Origin: Cephalopachus bancanus
Taxonomy: Eukaryota; Chordata; Mammalia; Primates; Tarsiidae
Assembly (NCBI GenBank): GCA_027257055.1
Contig: JAPVLO010000045.1
Location: 2,079,501 to 2,143,500 of the forward strand
DNA length: 64,000 nucleotides
Reading direction: 5' to 3'
Shown piece by piece: positions 1 through 12,630 of this stretch; within the stretch, counting starts at the first letter, position 1, and each line of letters starts with the position of its first letter. The position numbers were made by a program, and so were the translations under genes. The notes below the pieces were generated by a model. That model saw nothing but the letters and a program-made list of their open reading frames with translations, did not search any database and was not told where the DNA came from.

Positions 1-1090
1 GGATAGATAGATAAGTAGATAGAGATGAGCAGACAGATATCAGAATATTAACAAAGTATCATATCATTCTCTCTGTAATAGATATTGGGTATTTTTTCTT
101 TCTCAATTTTCTAATAATTAAAAAAATTAGCATATATTGCTATGAAATAAAACTAAATGAAATACCAGTGTCCCTTTATTCTACTGCTGGGTTCCCATAG
201 CTGATTTGCTTGCGTCATGGCAGTGGCTTCACATTTTCAAACAGAACTTGTAGCACATTGTTCAACATGTTAAAGTGCTTTCATGGGACAATGGGTCAGA
301 ATATTTGGAATTGAGACTGCCCATAACAAAGATTTGGTTCAAACCAAGTAAACAAATAAGGTAATCCTCTTCTAAGATTGAAGTGTGTAGATTAAAAAAA
401 GACGTTTCTAATGCTCCCTTACTTTCCAGCTCCTGTCTTTTGCTGGTTCAGGACAGAATGAGCTTATCTCCTTCACTAATTCTCATGAAACCTCCAATTC
501 TTTCTCTCCCTTGATTAATATACTTAGAGTCCATTTATATTTGAGTCTAGACTGTGTTCAAACCTTGACAAGAACTCAGGAGAAGGGCAAAGGCATTTTG
601 CATCACATACGACCTTTGATACAATACAGAGGAGAAAGATTTACTCTTCCAATGTTTACAAGTTATTGCTCCTTTAATTAATTTTACTTTCACAGGTGAA
701 AATAGATATACCATTTCTGGGAACAGAAAAAAGTCCAATTAAAGCTTCAGCATGTCATTACATTGAGAAGAAATGAAGAATCTTTTAAAAATAAAGAATC
801 CATATATTCCTGTGGCTCTGATTTATCCCTAGGTTTCTCGTCTCATTTGTTAAGGAACTTTTCTGAGCTGCTAGTGTTTGTATATAGATGTGTATGCATG
901 TACATGTGTCCCAGGATATAAATACAAAGGATTTACTATTTTTTTCAATATAAATGTAGTTTATATTTTGATATGAAACCAGTTTGACTAAGCACACAGT
1001 ATTTATGAATTCCCTAATTTATCTTGGTTTGGTAGAATAACTAAATTCAGGTTGGAATTCTAGCATGTTCCTATTTATTTATCTATTTAT
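1..1090. other. Unique AT-rich sequence with a GATA microsatellite
   Basis: A short degenerate GATA/GACA tract occupies about 1-40. The rest is AT-rich non-repetitive sequence. Two short open frames exist on the minus strand but show no recognisable protein features or splice context, so I treat the stretch as non-coding. Confidence 0.6.
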
Positions 1091-1363
1091 TTTGGAGTTG
1101 GAGTCTCACTCTGTTGCCCAGGCTGGAGTGCAGTGGTACACTCATGGCCACTGCAACCTCTAACTGCTGGACTCAGGCGATCCTTCCGTCTCAACCTTCC
1201 AGGTAGCTGAATGCCATCATGCCTGGATAATTGTTTGATTTGTTATAGAGACAAGGTCTCGCCAAGTTAACCAGGCTGGTCTAAAACCCCTGGGCTCAGG
1301 CAGTCCTCTTGCCTCCACCTCCCAAAGTGCTGGAATTACAGACATGAACCACTGCACCTGACC
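1091..1363 (-). mobile_element. Alu SINE, older full dimer
   Basis: Reverse-complement dimeric Alu: it opens with GAGTTGGAGTCTCACTC (complement of the 3' end) and closes with the complement of the 5' end, near GTGCTGGAATTACAGACATG. A TTTATTTA-rich tract at 1,071-1,092 stands for the decayed A-tail. The left-arm B-box region reads GGCTGGTCTAAAACCCC, the ancestral 7SL-like form without the stem found in the younger copies here. It retains the longer left-arm form (GCCAAGTTAACCAGG). The many substitutions suggest one of the oldest lineage-type Alus in the window. Confidence 0.9.
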
Positions 1364-3600
1364 TCTTTTTTGTTCAATACACCTTTCTCCAAATAATTAT
1401 GTGCATAGTAAAGGTATAGGTACGTTGGAAGAGACAGAAATATTTTAATAAATTACAGATTCAAAATTTTCTTTTATAATATCAGAATAAGTAAAAAAAT
1501 GCCTTTTTAAAAGAAGTATCAGACTATATTAAAAGACTCTACTATCTAGCTGATATAGATACAGACACATGTATCTATATATACAAATATAGATATATAT
1601 TTGATACATAAATATGGATCTATATCTAATACAGATTTATAAACAAATACATATAGTTGTGTGCGAATGTGTGTGTACATATATACGTATATATATGGCT
1701 GGATGATAAATTACCTATTAGAAAGATACTAGAATCATTCTAATTTCTCTGTTATCCCCAATACTTTTGTTCCTTAATTTTTTGTCCTGAGAACAGGTTG
1801 TTACTGGGATGCCCTGTTGTTTATGCTTTGTGTTGATGAAAACTTCTATCTTTTTGAGTTTAATCAGCCTCTGTACATCAACTGTGAAGCTCAAAGTATA
1901 GTATAGCTATTTTTCTTATACTAGTGAGCAAATATGGGACTGTGTAGGTTAGCCTTCATGGTCTTTCTCACTGAAACAAGTAAATTTTTAATTTTATTAT
2001 ATCTTATAATTGCCCAAACAAAAATGGTCAGAGTGCTATGAGTGCAGCACTTGGCTACCAAGATGGTTTCATACAATAATGAGATTTTTCCCCACTGTAG
2101 GAGGGCTATGAACTGCTAATTAGCATCTATGACCTAATATTCTCTAGCAACCAAGAGTAATAGCAGTAATTTCTAGTTTTATGCAGAGTACAAGTCTCTA
2201 ATATTACCAGCACTTCTGTTTCATTTGTAATTAACTGCAAACAATTATTATAGGCAAGAAAGTATATCCTAATGCTCCTAGGTAATAAAAAAAAGAAATT
2301 ATGTTTGTAAAACTTATATATATGTCATACTGACTGACTGAAGTTCTATGGAAGTCCTGAGGTTTTGTATCTATCAATTAATTTTTCTTTCTCTTTTTGC
2401 GTATGTTGGTATCACCCTTAATTTTAATTTCTAACTTTTAGCTCACTATTTAATTCTTTGTTCCTTGTTTGAAAACTAATATTTATTAGATTTTATTTTG
2501 AGGTCACAGATAAAATGAAGCCTACAAAAGACAGCAACTAGTGGGAAATATCGTGATATTAGCTAACAATGTGCTTCAGACTGGTAATGCATACTTCTTA
2601 GGTAGGGAATATACTTTGCACAGAAAGAATGTTTTATGATGTGGAAACAAGGGAATTTTATGAGAGGTTGTCCCATGAAAAGTTATGCTTCTGTGAATGT
2701 CAATACAGTATACAATTATAAAAATTTAAAAAAATTATAAAAAAATTAAAAATGACATTTGAGATAATGCCCTTCTTAAAAAAAAAAAAAAAAGAAGAAC
2801 CTTATTTATCCAGAATCGTGAAGGGCTACAATTTTCTATAGGAGAGATTTTTCCCCAGATAATGTACCTCTTAATGCCCCAAACTATATTTTAAATATTT
2901 GGATGCATATATTCTAAAAGTAATTCATCTTATGCTTTGCTTTGCATCATTGTCTAAGGGCCCACACAAAGCTCTGGAGGACCCCTCCTATGTAACAGGG
3001 ATGTCAAATTCGGGGCTCAGTTAGGGTCCTCATCTCCACTTTACAACATCAAGAACTGCTCTGTTGGCCTTTTGCACCGTACTGGGTTTCCTCAAAGAAA
3101 AAAAAAAATTGTTGTTCAATTTTATCCTTAAAAAATTTCCTATTTTAGAAACCAGGGTATACATATACTTTAATAGTTTTTTGACTGAGCAGGATCATCA
3201 TTTATGCATATCAATTATTATTTTGTGTAGAAGTATAGTATAATTCATATTTGGAGATTTGCTTTTTTTCCCTACACTGAATGATTTCAGATGTCTGAGT
3301 TTTTCTGCTTAATATTTCATGTTTCCTCCTTTATTGACAACTGCACCTTAATCCTACTGTAACCATGTTAAGTCATCCCTATCGCTGATTCTAATCTATT
3401 ACAAAGTCAGAAAAGAACTGAAGGTGGCTGAGGGAAACCATATGACGAAGTTCAGTAAATCCTAATATGATGAGGTAACAGCACATTGCGAAACAGTCAA
3501 ACACTCTAAAACCATAAAGCATTGCTATTAAACAGAGCTAGATCAACAAACAGGGAGGGAATCTAATAATGCAAATATAAGTTCAAGCTAAAGAATAACT
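1364..3600. other. Unique AT-rich sequence
   Basis: No gene is seen. There is a TA-rich low-complexity patch (about 1,550-1,700, variants of TATATCTA/TATATACA) and an A-run at about 2,779-2,794 following a very A/T-rich 60 bp. The A-run could be a decayed retroposon tail, but I found no duplication supporting that. Confidence 0.5.
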
Positions 3601-3880
3601 TATTCAACCGTAAATGGCAGTAACGATGATGATGCTATTAATAACAAAAATTTGCCAGGTACTGTGTTAGCCCACTTTATACAGAATTTAAGTTAATGCC
3701 ATCTGTTACACTTGTGGGTAGATATAATTATTAGTGTTATCAATATTATTATTGTTAACATAAGAAAATTCAGATTTTGTTAACATAACCTTAAAAGAAA
3801 CACACAAATATTAGGAGAAGGAGTTTGGAATCACATCCACATCTGTTTGATTCCAAAACCTGTGTGTACAACTACCAGGT
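3600..3880 (-). mobile_element. MIR SINE fragment
   Basis: Complementary-strand MIR pattern: GCCAGGTACTGTGTTAGCCCACTTTA (split here as the 'size-class' core), then a stretch replacing the usual 'bars of TTATTATTATC', then degraded tail sequence with TTTGGAATCACATCCACATCTG. It is heavily diverged, as expected for a mammal-wide MIR. Confidence 0.6.
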
Positions 3881-4078
3881 TTTTCTGCCTCCCCAGGACA
3901 ATATAGTACAAGTAAAGGAAGCATTTTCCACAACTATCAAGCCCGACCTCCTTACTTTATAGTTCAAGACACTAAAAGATTATAGTGTTAAATAAAAGTG
4001 TCACATCCTTGCATCCCACTGCCCCTTGCAGGGCAGGAAATTTTTACTTAATTACTTTGAAAATTAAACTTTTACTTT

Positions 4079-4370
4079 TTTTTTTTTGAGTTGGAGTCTC
4101 ACTCTCTCACCCAGGCTCTAGTGCAGTGGCACGTATGCTCACGGCCACCCCGGCATTGACCTGCAGGGCTCAGGTGATCCTTCTGCCTCAGTCTTCCAAG
4201 TAGCTGGAACCATGGCGTGTGCTACCATGCCTGGCTAATTTTTGATTTATCATAGAGATGAGGTCTCGCCAATTTGCCTGGGCTGGTCTCAAACCCACGG
4301 GCTCAGGTAATCCACTCACCTCGACCTCCCAGAGTGCTGGGATTACAGGCTGAGCCACGGAACCTGGCCT
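4079..4370 (-). mobile_element. Alu SINE, full dimer
   Basis: Poly-T then GAGTTGGAGTCTCACTCTCTC, a full dimer, ending GATTACAGGCTGAGCCACGG. The flanks TAAACTTTTACTTT and TAAATTTCTACTTT (12/14 identical) look like the target-site duplication. The left-arm T-loop region is intermediate: sense strand GTGGGTTTGAGACCAGC has gained one half of the stem seen in younger copies but not the other. The long AATTTGCC form is retained. Confidence 0.92.
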
Positions 4371-4607
4371 AAATTTCTACTTTCAATGTCCATTTCTCTT
4401 GCCATTGGTCTTCCCCACACCTCTTTACTTGAAACAGTTCTTTCAGATATCAGCAGTCCTACTTGTTGCCAAATGCAATAGGCTCTTCCCAGTTCTCTGT
4501 CTGGTGATTTGGAGTATTTGTTGACCATCCTCTTCTTTTTTTGTACTTACTTCTTACCTCTTGACTGTAACTTAAGCTGACTTTACTGTTTATCTACCTC
4601 AGTCTCT

Positions 4608-5124
4608 ATATTAGTTACTTTTACTTCATGACAAACTCTCCTAAAAGTTAATAATGTAAAACAATAGCCATTTATTTAATTTACAATTCTACAAGTCAAT
4701 TCTTTGGACAGTGCTTAACTCAGCAGTTTTTCTGGTCTCAGCTGGGCTCATTTATGTATGTGTGGTGAGCTGCTGACTTAACTGTGGGATTGATAGCCTG
4801 GGATAGTCTCAACTGGAATGGTCTGTTTCTTCTCCAGAAGTTCTCTCATCTTCCAGTCTGTGCTTGGACTGGGCATGGGCTTTACACTTGGCAGCTACTC
4901 AAAGTTCTAAATAAGAATTTGAAATTATGCAAGGCCCCTGGGTGGCAAACCATCACTTCTGCTACACTGTGTTAACAAAAGTCAGTCTAACAGGTAACCA
5001 AGATTCCAGATGATGAAAAACAGATTCTACTTCTTGATGGGAGGAGCTTAAACGACACATTGCATGGGGCAAAGCTATAGAGAGGAGTAAAGAAAGAATT
5101 GCAGGCATTTTTTGCAATATGCAA
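4608..5124 (+). mobile_element. Solo LTR of MaLR/ERVL type (probable)
   Basis: About 515 bp resembling the mammal-wide LTR pattern of the MaLR group: an opening TATTAGTTA...ACAAAC, then ATGTAAAACAATAGCCATTTAT, a middle TTCTGGTCTCAGCTGGGCTC, ACTTCTGCTACACTGTGTT, and near the end TTCTTGATGGGAGGAGCTTAAA and TTTGCAATATGCAAC. No internal retroviral genes flank it, so it would be a solo LTR left by recombination. The family call is from recalled pattern similarity; the exact subfamily is not determined. Confidence 0.55.
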
Positions 5125-5189
5125 CAATTTCTTTTGCAAGTTCCACCTTTCTGACTTGCCTTTTAAATGCAAGTTCAAATCTCATGTTC

Positions 5190-5930
5190 ACTTTTGGACT
5201 GTCTCCTTCTTTTTCTACTGTCTCTCCTTCAACCATCACATCTATTCCTATGACTTCAGCTGTCATTTGTTAACAGATGATTCCCAAACCTCTGTATTCA
5301 ACTCTTATTCAAAAGCTCCTGACTAGAATTTCCAGTTACTTTCTGAAAGTGTACCTGGGTTCCCACATGTGCCTCAAATATAGTAAGTTCAAAACTAAAC
5401 TCTATATTCTCCCACAAGCCTGCTCCTATTTTTTAGCATTCACTCGCTATCATTTATTTGCCATCTAGCATCCTAGTCTAGAGACTTCTGAACCATTTTT
5501 GATGTTTCTCTCTCCTTCAGTCCCCACATTCAATCAGTCAGCAAATCCTGGTTTTTCAACCAAAGCGTTGCCCAACTTCCTCTTTGTTCATTCCCTAATA
5601 TCACCCAAGTTAGGTCCATTGCTGTTTGTTAGATTCTTTATTAATTATCCTTTTTTTTTCACATACACATTCGAATATAGCTTTTCCACTCAGCATGGTA
5701 CACCTAAAATACACATCTGATCATATAAAATTTCTATTTAAAAATTCTTTTATGGTTTATCATTATCTGGAATAAAGGGAAAGTTTCCTGACCCTTGTTT
5801 GGGAGATTTGGGTTGTTTTTGGATGTCTGTAAAGTCAATAAATATTTTATATACCATTGCTGTATTCCCAGTGTCTAGTATCCTGCCTGACTCATCATAG
5901 TTGCTCAGTAAATATTTGTTAAATGGACAT
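5190..5930 (+). mobile_element. L2 LINE, 3' part
   Basis: Plus-strand L2 pattern: CTCCTGACTAGAATTTCCAG, the CCCACAAGCCTGCTCC motif, TCAGTCAGCAAATCCTGG, then the 3' UTR signature CAGTGTCTAGTATCCTGCCTGACTC and the terminal GCTCAGTAAATATTTGTTAAATG. The reading frame is destroyed by many indels. It is an ancient fossil shared across mammals. Confidence 0.8.
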
Positions 5931-6004
5931 ATTCACAAATGAATGATGGTAGCTCCACTAGGGAGAGGAAGAACAGTCAAAGAGTTCCTATGTGTTATGT
6001 TGGA

Positions 6005-6250
6005 AGAGTAAGAGGTTTAGTGATCAAGAGTCCTGGATTTGAATTTAGCTCTGCCACCCACTCACAGTGTTCTTGGACAATTTATTTCTTATCTGAGCCT
6101 AGGTTTCTTCATCCATAAATGAAGATAATTATAATCAACTTACAGAATTGTTGCATGATTAGAGGTAATGTATGTAAATCTCATGTGTAAGACTCCTTTT
6201 AATACATGGAAATTATCTAATAATTATTATTATATTAATTACCTGTATTA
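6005..6250 (+). mobile_element. MIR SINE
   Basis: Almost complete MIR in sense orientation: GTTTAGTGATCAAGAGTCCTGG, AGCTCTGCCACCCACTCACAG, TGGACAATTTATTTCTTATCTGAGCC, then TTCATCCATAAATGAAGATAATTATAA and a degraded 3' end with TAATTATTATTATAT. Confidence 0.85.
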
Positions 6251-6839
6251 TTATCATTGGTTCCAGCAAGGGAATCAGAAGTTTCAGGTATGACAATATG
6301 GGGATCAATAATAGGGTTTGATATTTAACTTCAGGTGGCATTCAAGTGTCAAGATACTAACCACCCAAGCCCTAAAAACAAACAAGTAAAACAAAACAAA
6401 CAAACAAACAAAAAGGAAATCCAGGGCTTAGGATAATGAACCCCAACAGGAACTCCGACAAAGGAAAATTTGTAGAAGATAAAGCTATAGGGGAAGAAGC
6501 CTAGATACTACTATAGGAAACATGGGTAGAATATGAGAGGTAAGAATTTATTGGTATTGAAGTGACAAGCTTCTCTCCTAGTAGCTTAGTTATCCTCAGA
6601 GTCTGGATGCGAGATAGTATACTAGAGTATCAGGAAGATATGGCTCCATCTGCAATGGAAAGAGCTTTTTGGGGCAAAGGACACAACTATTTTTTCTATC
6701 TGTTAGGTCTTTATTGAGCTGTTAATATATCTGTTTAGGAGATCATAAATTCCGTACTGTCTGCAAACACTCAAGGGGATGAACTTCATAGGGCGTATTT
6801 CAATTTGATCTCTTTTTCCCAAAGGTTACCCTTATTTTC
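6251..6839. other. Unique sequence with a CAAA microsatellite
   Basis: A (CAAA)n tract lies at about 6,377-6,412. Otherwise the sequence is non-repetitive and no coding signal is visible. Confidence 0.5.
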
Positions 6840-7126
6840 TTTTTTTTTTTTTTGAGTTGGAGTCTCACTCTGTCGCCCAGACTGGAGTGCAGTGGCCGCT
6901 CCTGGCCACCACAGCCTCGCCTGCTGGGCTCCAGCGATCCTTCCACCTCAGCCTTCCGAGTAGCTGGAATTACAGGCATGTACTACCATGCCCGGCTGAT
7001 TTTTTGATTTATTGTAGAGATGAGGTCTCGCTGCCCAGGTGGGTCTCGAACCCACGGGTTCAGGCAATCCACTCACCTCAGCCTCCCAAAGGTGCGGGAT
7101 TACAGGCTGAGCCACCAAGCCCGGCT
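6840..7126 (-). mobile_element. Alu SINE, young full dimer
   Basis: Poly-T (about 14) then a well-preserved lineage Alu. CTTATTTTC occurs just before the poly-T and again at the far end, a 9-bp target-site duplication. The left arm carries GTGGGTCTCGAACCCAC at 7,039-7,055, whose complement folds as a 5-bp stem with a TTCGAGA loop. In one position the stem uses T-A instead of the C-G seen at 28,872. This copy has the short left-arm form (CTCGCTGCCCAGG). Confidence 0.95.
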
Positions 7127-8849
7127 TATTTTCATACTTTAAAGATGTTTAATATTCTCTTTTTCTTAGGCCACTAGAAACAAATTATTCTCCTTTAAAA
7201 TAGATATACAACTGTGATTCCTTTTTTCTTTTGCTAATCTATATGCCAAATTATATGACCATTTTCAGACAAATAGCATCTCAAATAACCTGAAGAATTA
7301 ATATGTTTTATATAATATATAAATTATATATAATCTAAGTTATAATATCATTCATGATATCCAAATATATTTATTCCTTGTTACAACCTTTGAAGTAGGA
7401 GAGGTAGTCAATTCATCAGAAGATTGATTTGATTATATTACCTTTATTCCTCATCCACCTTTTCAATCACCTTAAATATCGCACACATCTGAATGGCAAT
7501 TTGGCTTCATCTTGTATTCTTAATTCTGATTGATTGGTAATGACTGCCTAGAGCAGAATGTTCAGGGGAATTTGAAGGCATTGTCCAGACACAGGAGTAG
7601 AGTGTTATGACTGATTAGCAATGTCTGATATAGGAAAGTAAAGGGGAAAGGGCAAAACTTCTGTAGCATTTGACAAACATATTCTTTATAATGGTTTAAT
7701 TATCTTTTTCTACTACTTTTATCAGTGGATTTCAAAATTACTGACAGACTTATAGATTTTCTCATTTCAATCACAGAACAAATAAACTAAATTGAGTGAC
7801 TACTTTCTCAACTCTATAAGAATTGTGCAAATTGGTATTATACTAACTGCATAAAAGAGAAGTTAATTCTAACATGCAACATATAACTTAAGGCATAAAA
7901 GTTTGATTATCCTCAGGTTGAGAAAGACTGAGATGGTCCAATAAGTATCTTAAAGGTTGCTATTTTGGTAAGGTGGGCCTAGAAAGGAAAAAGCCCTTCT
8001 TCCATTTGTATGTGAAACATATTTTTCTTAAACACAGGAATATGTGTGTGTGTGTGCATGCATATTGTATATACACAACATGTATGCTCCAATTCATAAT
8101 TCATTTGAAGACTTTTTGAAGTTTATTCGCTGCTTTTCCATGTGCTGTATCTAAATTTCTCTTTATTGCCTGAGATAAATTCAAATGTTTCTATATATTC
8201 TGCTTTAATTTATTCTTTTCATCATAATAATACAGAAGTGTCTTCTGATTATCTATGAAAACAATGTGGAAGTTAAAACAAATATCATCAACCCTTGAGA
8301 TAAATAAAATCTAGATTGTATAGTTTGTAGGAAAATCATGCCCATAATATCATGACTAACTAAATCCTTGAATAAAAGGGTTGAATGTAAATTTCCATTT
8401 TCACCTTAGCACCTGGATCTTGAAACAGCTGCCCTTTAATCGTTTACAAATTCCTGAAAATCATGTTTTTTCCTGTGTTGTGTTATAGCTAGTGTAATTA
8501 ATATAATTTTAGCAAACCCGTAATAATCTGTGTGTAGATTTTGTGAATTGTGTCTAGTAATGTCTTCAGACATATTAAGGCTATTTAAAGCAGGATCAGC
8601 TTTTTGGCACAGATCATTTCAATGCCCCGTAAATAATTAATCACAAAAAACCTACATTAATGCAGCCCTTGGATCATAAATTGAGACCTAGAAGCTAAAT
8701 GAATGCAAAATTCACATTCTCCAAGAAATATTCATTTTCTCACATGGCTTATTTTGCACAATTTATTTGCTCTATATTTAGAAGCCCAATTAGCAGCCTA
8801 ATATCATATGTGCAGTGTGGAAAAATTTCTGTTATTGTGAACACCCTAC
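7127..8849. other. Unique AT-rich sequence
   Basis: No gene found. About 7,340-7,440 may hold a badly decayed MIR (TTGTTACAACCTTTGAAGTAGG). A short (TG)n lies at 8,043-8,056. The end near 7,911-7,940 (CAGGTTGAGAAAGACTG) recalls a hAT MITE terminus, but no partner end was found. Confidence 0.45.
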
Positions 8850-9830
8850 ATGGCATTTATTTATTCAACAATTATTTACTAGGCACCTGCTCATGCCAGG
8901 CACTGGGTGAAAAGGATGTAAGCATGTAAGAGGGGACACACTCACAGTTCTGTGAAAGAGGCAAATTATTAAAAGCAAATAAAGAATAGTCACTCGAAAT
9001 TGTGATCAATGCTTTGAAAGGCACAAGCAATCGGCTGAGCTAAAGACTAAAGAGGCAAGCTTTTTTGATTCAATTTTAAATGGTAACTTCATCAGGAGAA
9101 CTGTGGGTGAGCAAGAGCAGCAATAAGATGTGCTAAGTGACAACTGCAATGATTTTGGCCATTGATGACTGGAACTTGAGCAGAGAGGGACATAGAATGG
9201 ATGACTGTGATATAAACTTGAAAGATGGATAGAACTTGTTGATAGATTGTATATGAAGGTAACACTAAGATTTAAAAAATACTAAACTTGTGAGTCATTA
9301 TCATAAATATGGCATTTTAAAGCTGTAGAAATAGATAAGGTAACCAGGAAGATAATATGGAAAGAGAAGAGAAGTGAGCTCACAACCTGGTCCAAAGAAC
9401 ACCAATATTTAAGAGATCGATTTGAAAGAAGCACTTGCAAAGTAAATTGGGAGTAAGGAACTAGTGATGGGGAAATGAACTAGGGAGGTGTGTTGTTATG
9501 GAATTTAAGCGAACACAAGGTGAGTGCTTGAGAAGCAAGGGGGAGGAGTCAGCCATAGAAAATGCCGCTGAGAGGTAGATGAAGTTGATGACAATCAGGT
9601 GCTTGTCGGGTTTGGCAACACAGGAGTTGCTTATGACCTTGAAAAGGGCAGTGTCAGTGAACTAGTATTTTGTGATGGAAATGGCTGAGTAAGGATGGGG
9701 AATCAGTGGTCCAAGGGAATATGGATAATAGTAGAATGAGCAAATTATATAAGAAGATGAGAGTGAGATGAAATCTGATATCCAAAATAAGGGTTAAGGA
9801 TTTAGCCTTTGATGAAGAGGTGGACAGGTT
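8850..9830 (-). mobile_element. L2 LINE fragment
   Basis: About 980 bp of antisense L2. It begins TTATTCAACAATTATTTACTAGGCACC...GCCAGGCACTGGG (complement of the L2 3' end). It continues with the purine-rich antisense ORF2 text: AAAATGCCGCTGAGAGGTAGATGAAG, GGTTTGGCAACACAGGAGTTGC, ATGACCTTGAAAAGGGCAGTGTCAGTG. The frame is broken throughout. Confidence 0.8.
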
Positions 9831-12489
9831 CTTTCCATCAATTCTCTTTCCTCAACAAAGCAGGACACTTGGATTGAGAAGAAGGTATAATATTAAGATT
9901 TTTTGCAAGTAAAGAGGGTTTCTCTGATAAACTATATTTTTATCTGGACACCTATGGAAGCAGGACATTTGTCTAAGAAGGCCTGCCATGCCCACTTGCA
10001 CTGCTAGATGACCACAGATGACCAGACAGAGCCTGAGATTGCTAAGTCTCACTCTTTTGATCGATTGGCTGGCAGGCAGTATCTTCAATTTTAAAATCAA
10101 ATTGACAAAGATTCAGAAAATAGCCCAATTAATGTATTTCCAAAGTGAAAGATTTATTACTTTCAACTATTAGGCTTAGAAACTGGAGTCTAGAGAAAGG
10201 GTTTGTTTCTTCACTGGGCTATGAAGAAAAAGCTAGTCACTGCTACCTAAGCATTGAGTATTATTTGGTTTGAATTCTATTTTTAAACCCTCTGGAAAAG
10301 TTACACAGGTCTTTTAAGAAATAAATAGGTTTTCAAAAGAACTGAAATTCTGCAAGAATGGCTGAAAGTGATCTTAAACATTTAATGCAAATTAATTTTT
10401 GTGCCAGCTCTAAGCTTTGAAGGAAATGGGGGCTGAGGGAAGAGAAGTGTGAAGGAAAAGGAAATTACTCTCTTCTGACTAGAAAAAGATCATTATTAGA
10501 CCATTGTGTGGTTTTACACACTGCAGGAGCAAGGGACAAACTCCTGTCTACCTCAACATTTGAGGAGTTGACATTCAATCTTATGACTTAAAGCAATCTA
10601 TGTGGAGCAGAAAGAAGCATACAACCAAAACTGATCTTTTCTCAGTAAACAAGTCAGAAAACCCCAGAGAGCAGAGGGGAAAAGTATGTGCTGCCACCTA
10701 ATCCAGAATTAAATTTGAGAGCAAGCACAACTAAGGAAAAGATAAGATTCGAGGATCTGTGACACTTTGCTCAAAAGCATGATTGGGAAAGGAAGGTTAG
10801 ACCATTCAATAATTAGTGATTACAATTTGATGCAGAAGTACTACATTTTTGCCTTCTCTTTGAAATCTAATATTATTTAATTATGTAATGTTACTAGTTA
10901 TTGTCAACCCATTTTATTTAAGTAGTGATGTTACATTTTTTACCAAAAAAGTTGAGTTTAAAAATACAATTAGCTGAATTATTTGCTCTGTTACTTTTGT
11001 ACCCTATGAGAAATTTAACTCTTTATACAATGCTATAAAATTTTGAATTTGTCAGCAGCATTGCCCTGATGTCAGTGATATTTGAATATTTGTAACAATG
11101 AAATGTCTCTGTGAATCCAAAAGATGTAATGCTTCTCATATAACATTTTCTAAAGAAGTGGTTCTATTTGGCCTCAAATGGAGTAGGTATATATTTAGAT
11201 TTAAATTACCTAGCCACTCATCTCTATTGCTATAAGGTTACAGTTCTCAAATTCTTACTAATAAGATTTTAGAAGAACAGAGTAGCCAGTAGTTTTCTAG
11301 CTTCAGGCCCCACACCCAAAAAGAGACCAATTGTAATAGCTTTGAAAAAACTATTATCTCTGTATGAGATTAGATGACATTATCCATGAATAAAAACAAT
11401 ACTTATTCTAATGTGTGCCTGGCATCTTGTGTATGACTGAAACCGCTAACACATTATATAAAGGTACTTAATCCAATGGCTTCATTCTTATGTATCTACA
11501 CATATAACTTGAAATAAAACAAAAGGACCTATTTCCAAATTAACTTCCTCCTTTTTAATGTCTAATATGAAAAATTTCCAAAATTGGTGCTTTAGGAAAC
11601 ACCTGCCTTCAAGGAGATGACCAATTTTTACAATGCAATATAGGTGTCAGTGCCATTCTTTGGCTAAGATTTTAAGGACCAAGGACAGTTACAGCACATC
11701 TATCTGCATTCAAATTACAAAAATGTTTGGTAATTTTTATTAAAATACATGAATCATTATTGCCTAGCAATGAAATCAGAAATTCAATTGAAGAGTTTTA
11801 ACCATTGGTTGGAAAGAATAATTTCTCTTATAATATTCTCTAAGAAACAAAACCCAAATCCCAAAATAAAATATTTTAAGTTAAAAAAGTTTTCCCATAG
11901 TCCAAGACAGATTATTTTGCATTGATTCAGTTCCTACAGAGGGCCTGGAAAAAGCAGCAGCACGAAAAACACCAAGAAACATTGGAAACTGCATCACCTA
12001 CTGCCTTTAAAAAGGCTGGAGATTTGGGTTTACCTTAGGAGGGCATCCAATCTTTGGTCTGCTTCTGGGCATGCATCAGTAACTTGCGAAGCAGGGGAGC
12101 CTGGACCCAATCTGGGTGACAAAGCAAAGTGTGACCTCAAACTACACTGTTCAGGGCCAAAGGAAAAGTGCTTAGTGTAGGAGTGGGGAGGAGGCAAATT
12201 AAGTTGTTCTGTGTGACTCTTATTTGATTATATACTAAGGAATATCATAATCAAAGATGTATTCCTGGGGAAATTATTTTCAGCTTGCCTATGAGTATGC
12301 TAGAGCTCAGCCAGGCTACTGGGCTACTTCAGTTTTGGAGACTCAGAAATGGAGAAGGGAAATACACACACGTGCACACACACACAAATCTCTGGGTATA
12401 GAGAAGACACACAGGAAGACTAGCCTCCCAAATGAAGGAAAAAGGTAGGGTGGCAGCTCTTGGCTCTTCAACTGGAAATTGAATCCCCA
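9831..12489. other. Unique sequence, no repeat or gene recognised
   Basis: Largely repeat-free. About 11,930-12,190 is somewhat richer in G+C than its surroundings and could be a conserved non-coding segment, but nothing in it is diagnostic. A short (CA)n lies at 12,364-12,387. Confidence 0.4.
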
Positions 12490-12630
12490 GCCTAAGTAAC
12501 CTATAGGAGCTTCATTTTATTTGTTCTGTAAGATTATCTGTAGGGATAATATTATCTGTTTAATGTAGTGAGGATAGTGTGTATGAAGTCCTTTGCACAT
12601 AGCAGAGGTTCAATCAAAACTGCTATTAGT
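12490..12630 (+). mobile_element. MIR SINE, 3' half
   Basis: Sense MIR right half: GTAGGGATAATATTATCTG, GTGTATGAAGTCCTTTGCACATAGCAGAGG, then TTCAATCAAAACTGCTATTAG. Confidence 0.65.

Noticed and set aside
2779..2794. A-run as the tail of a processed pseudogene
   Set aside because: No matching direct repeats or polyadenylation signal at a fitting distance were found.
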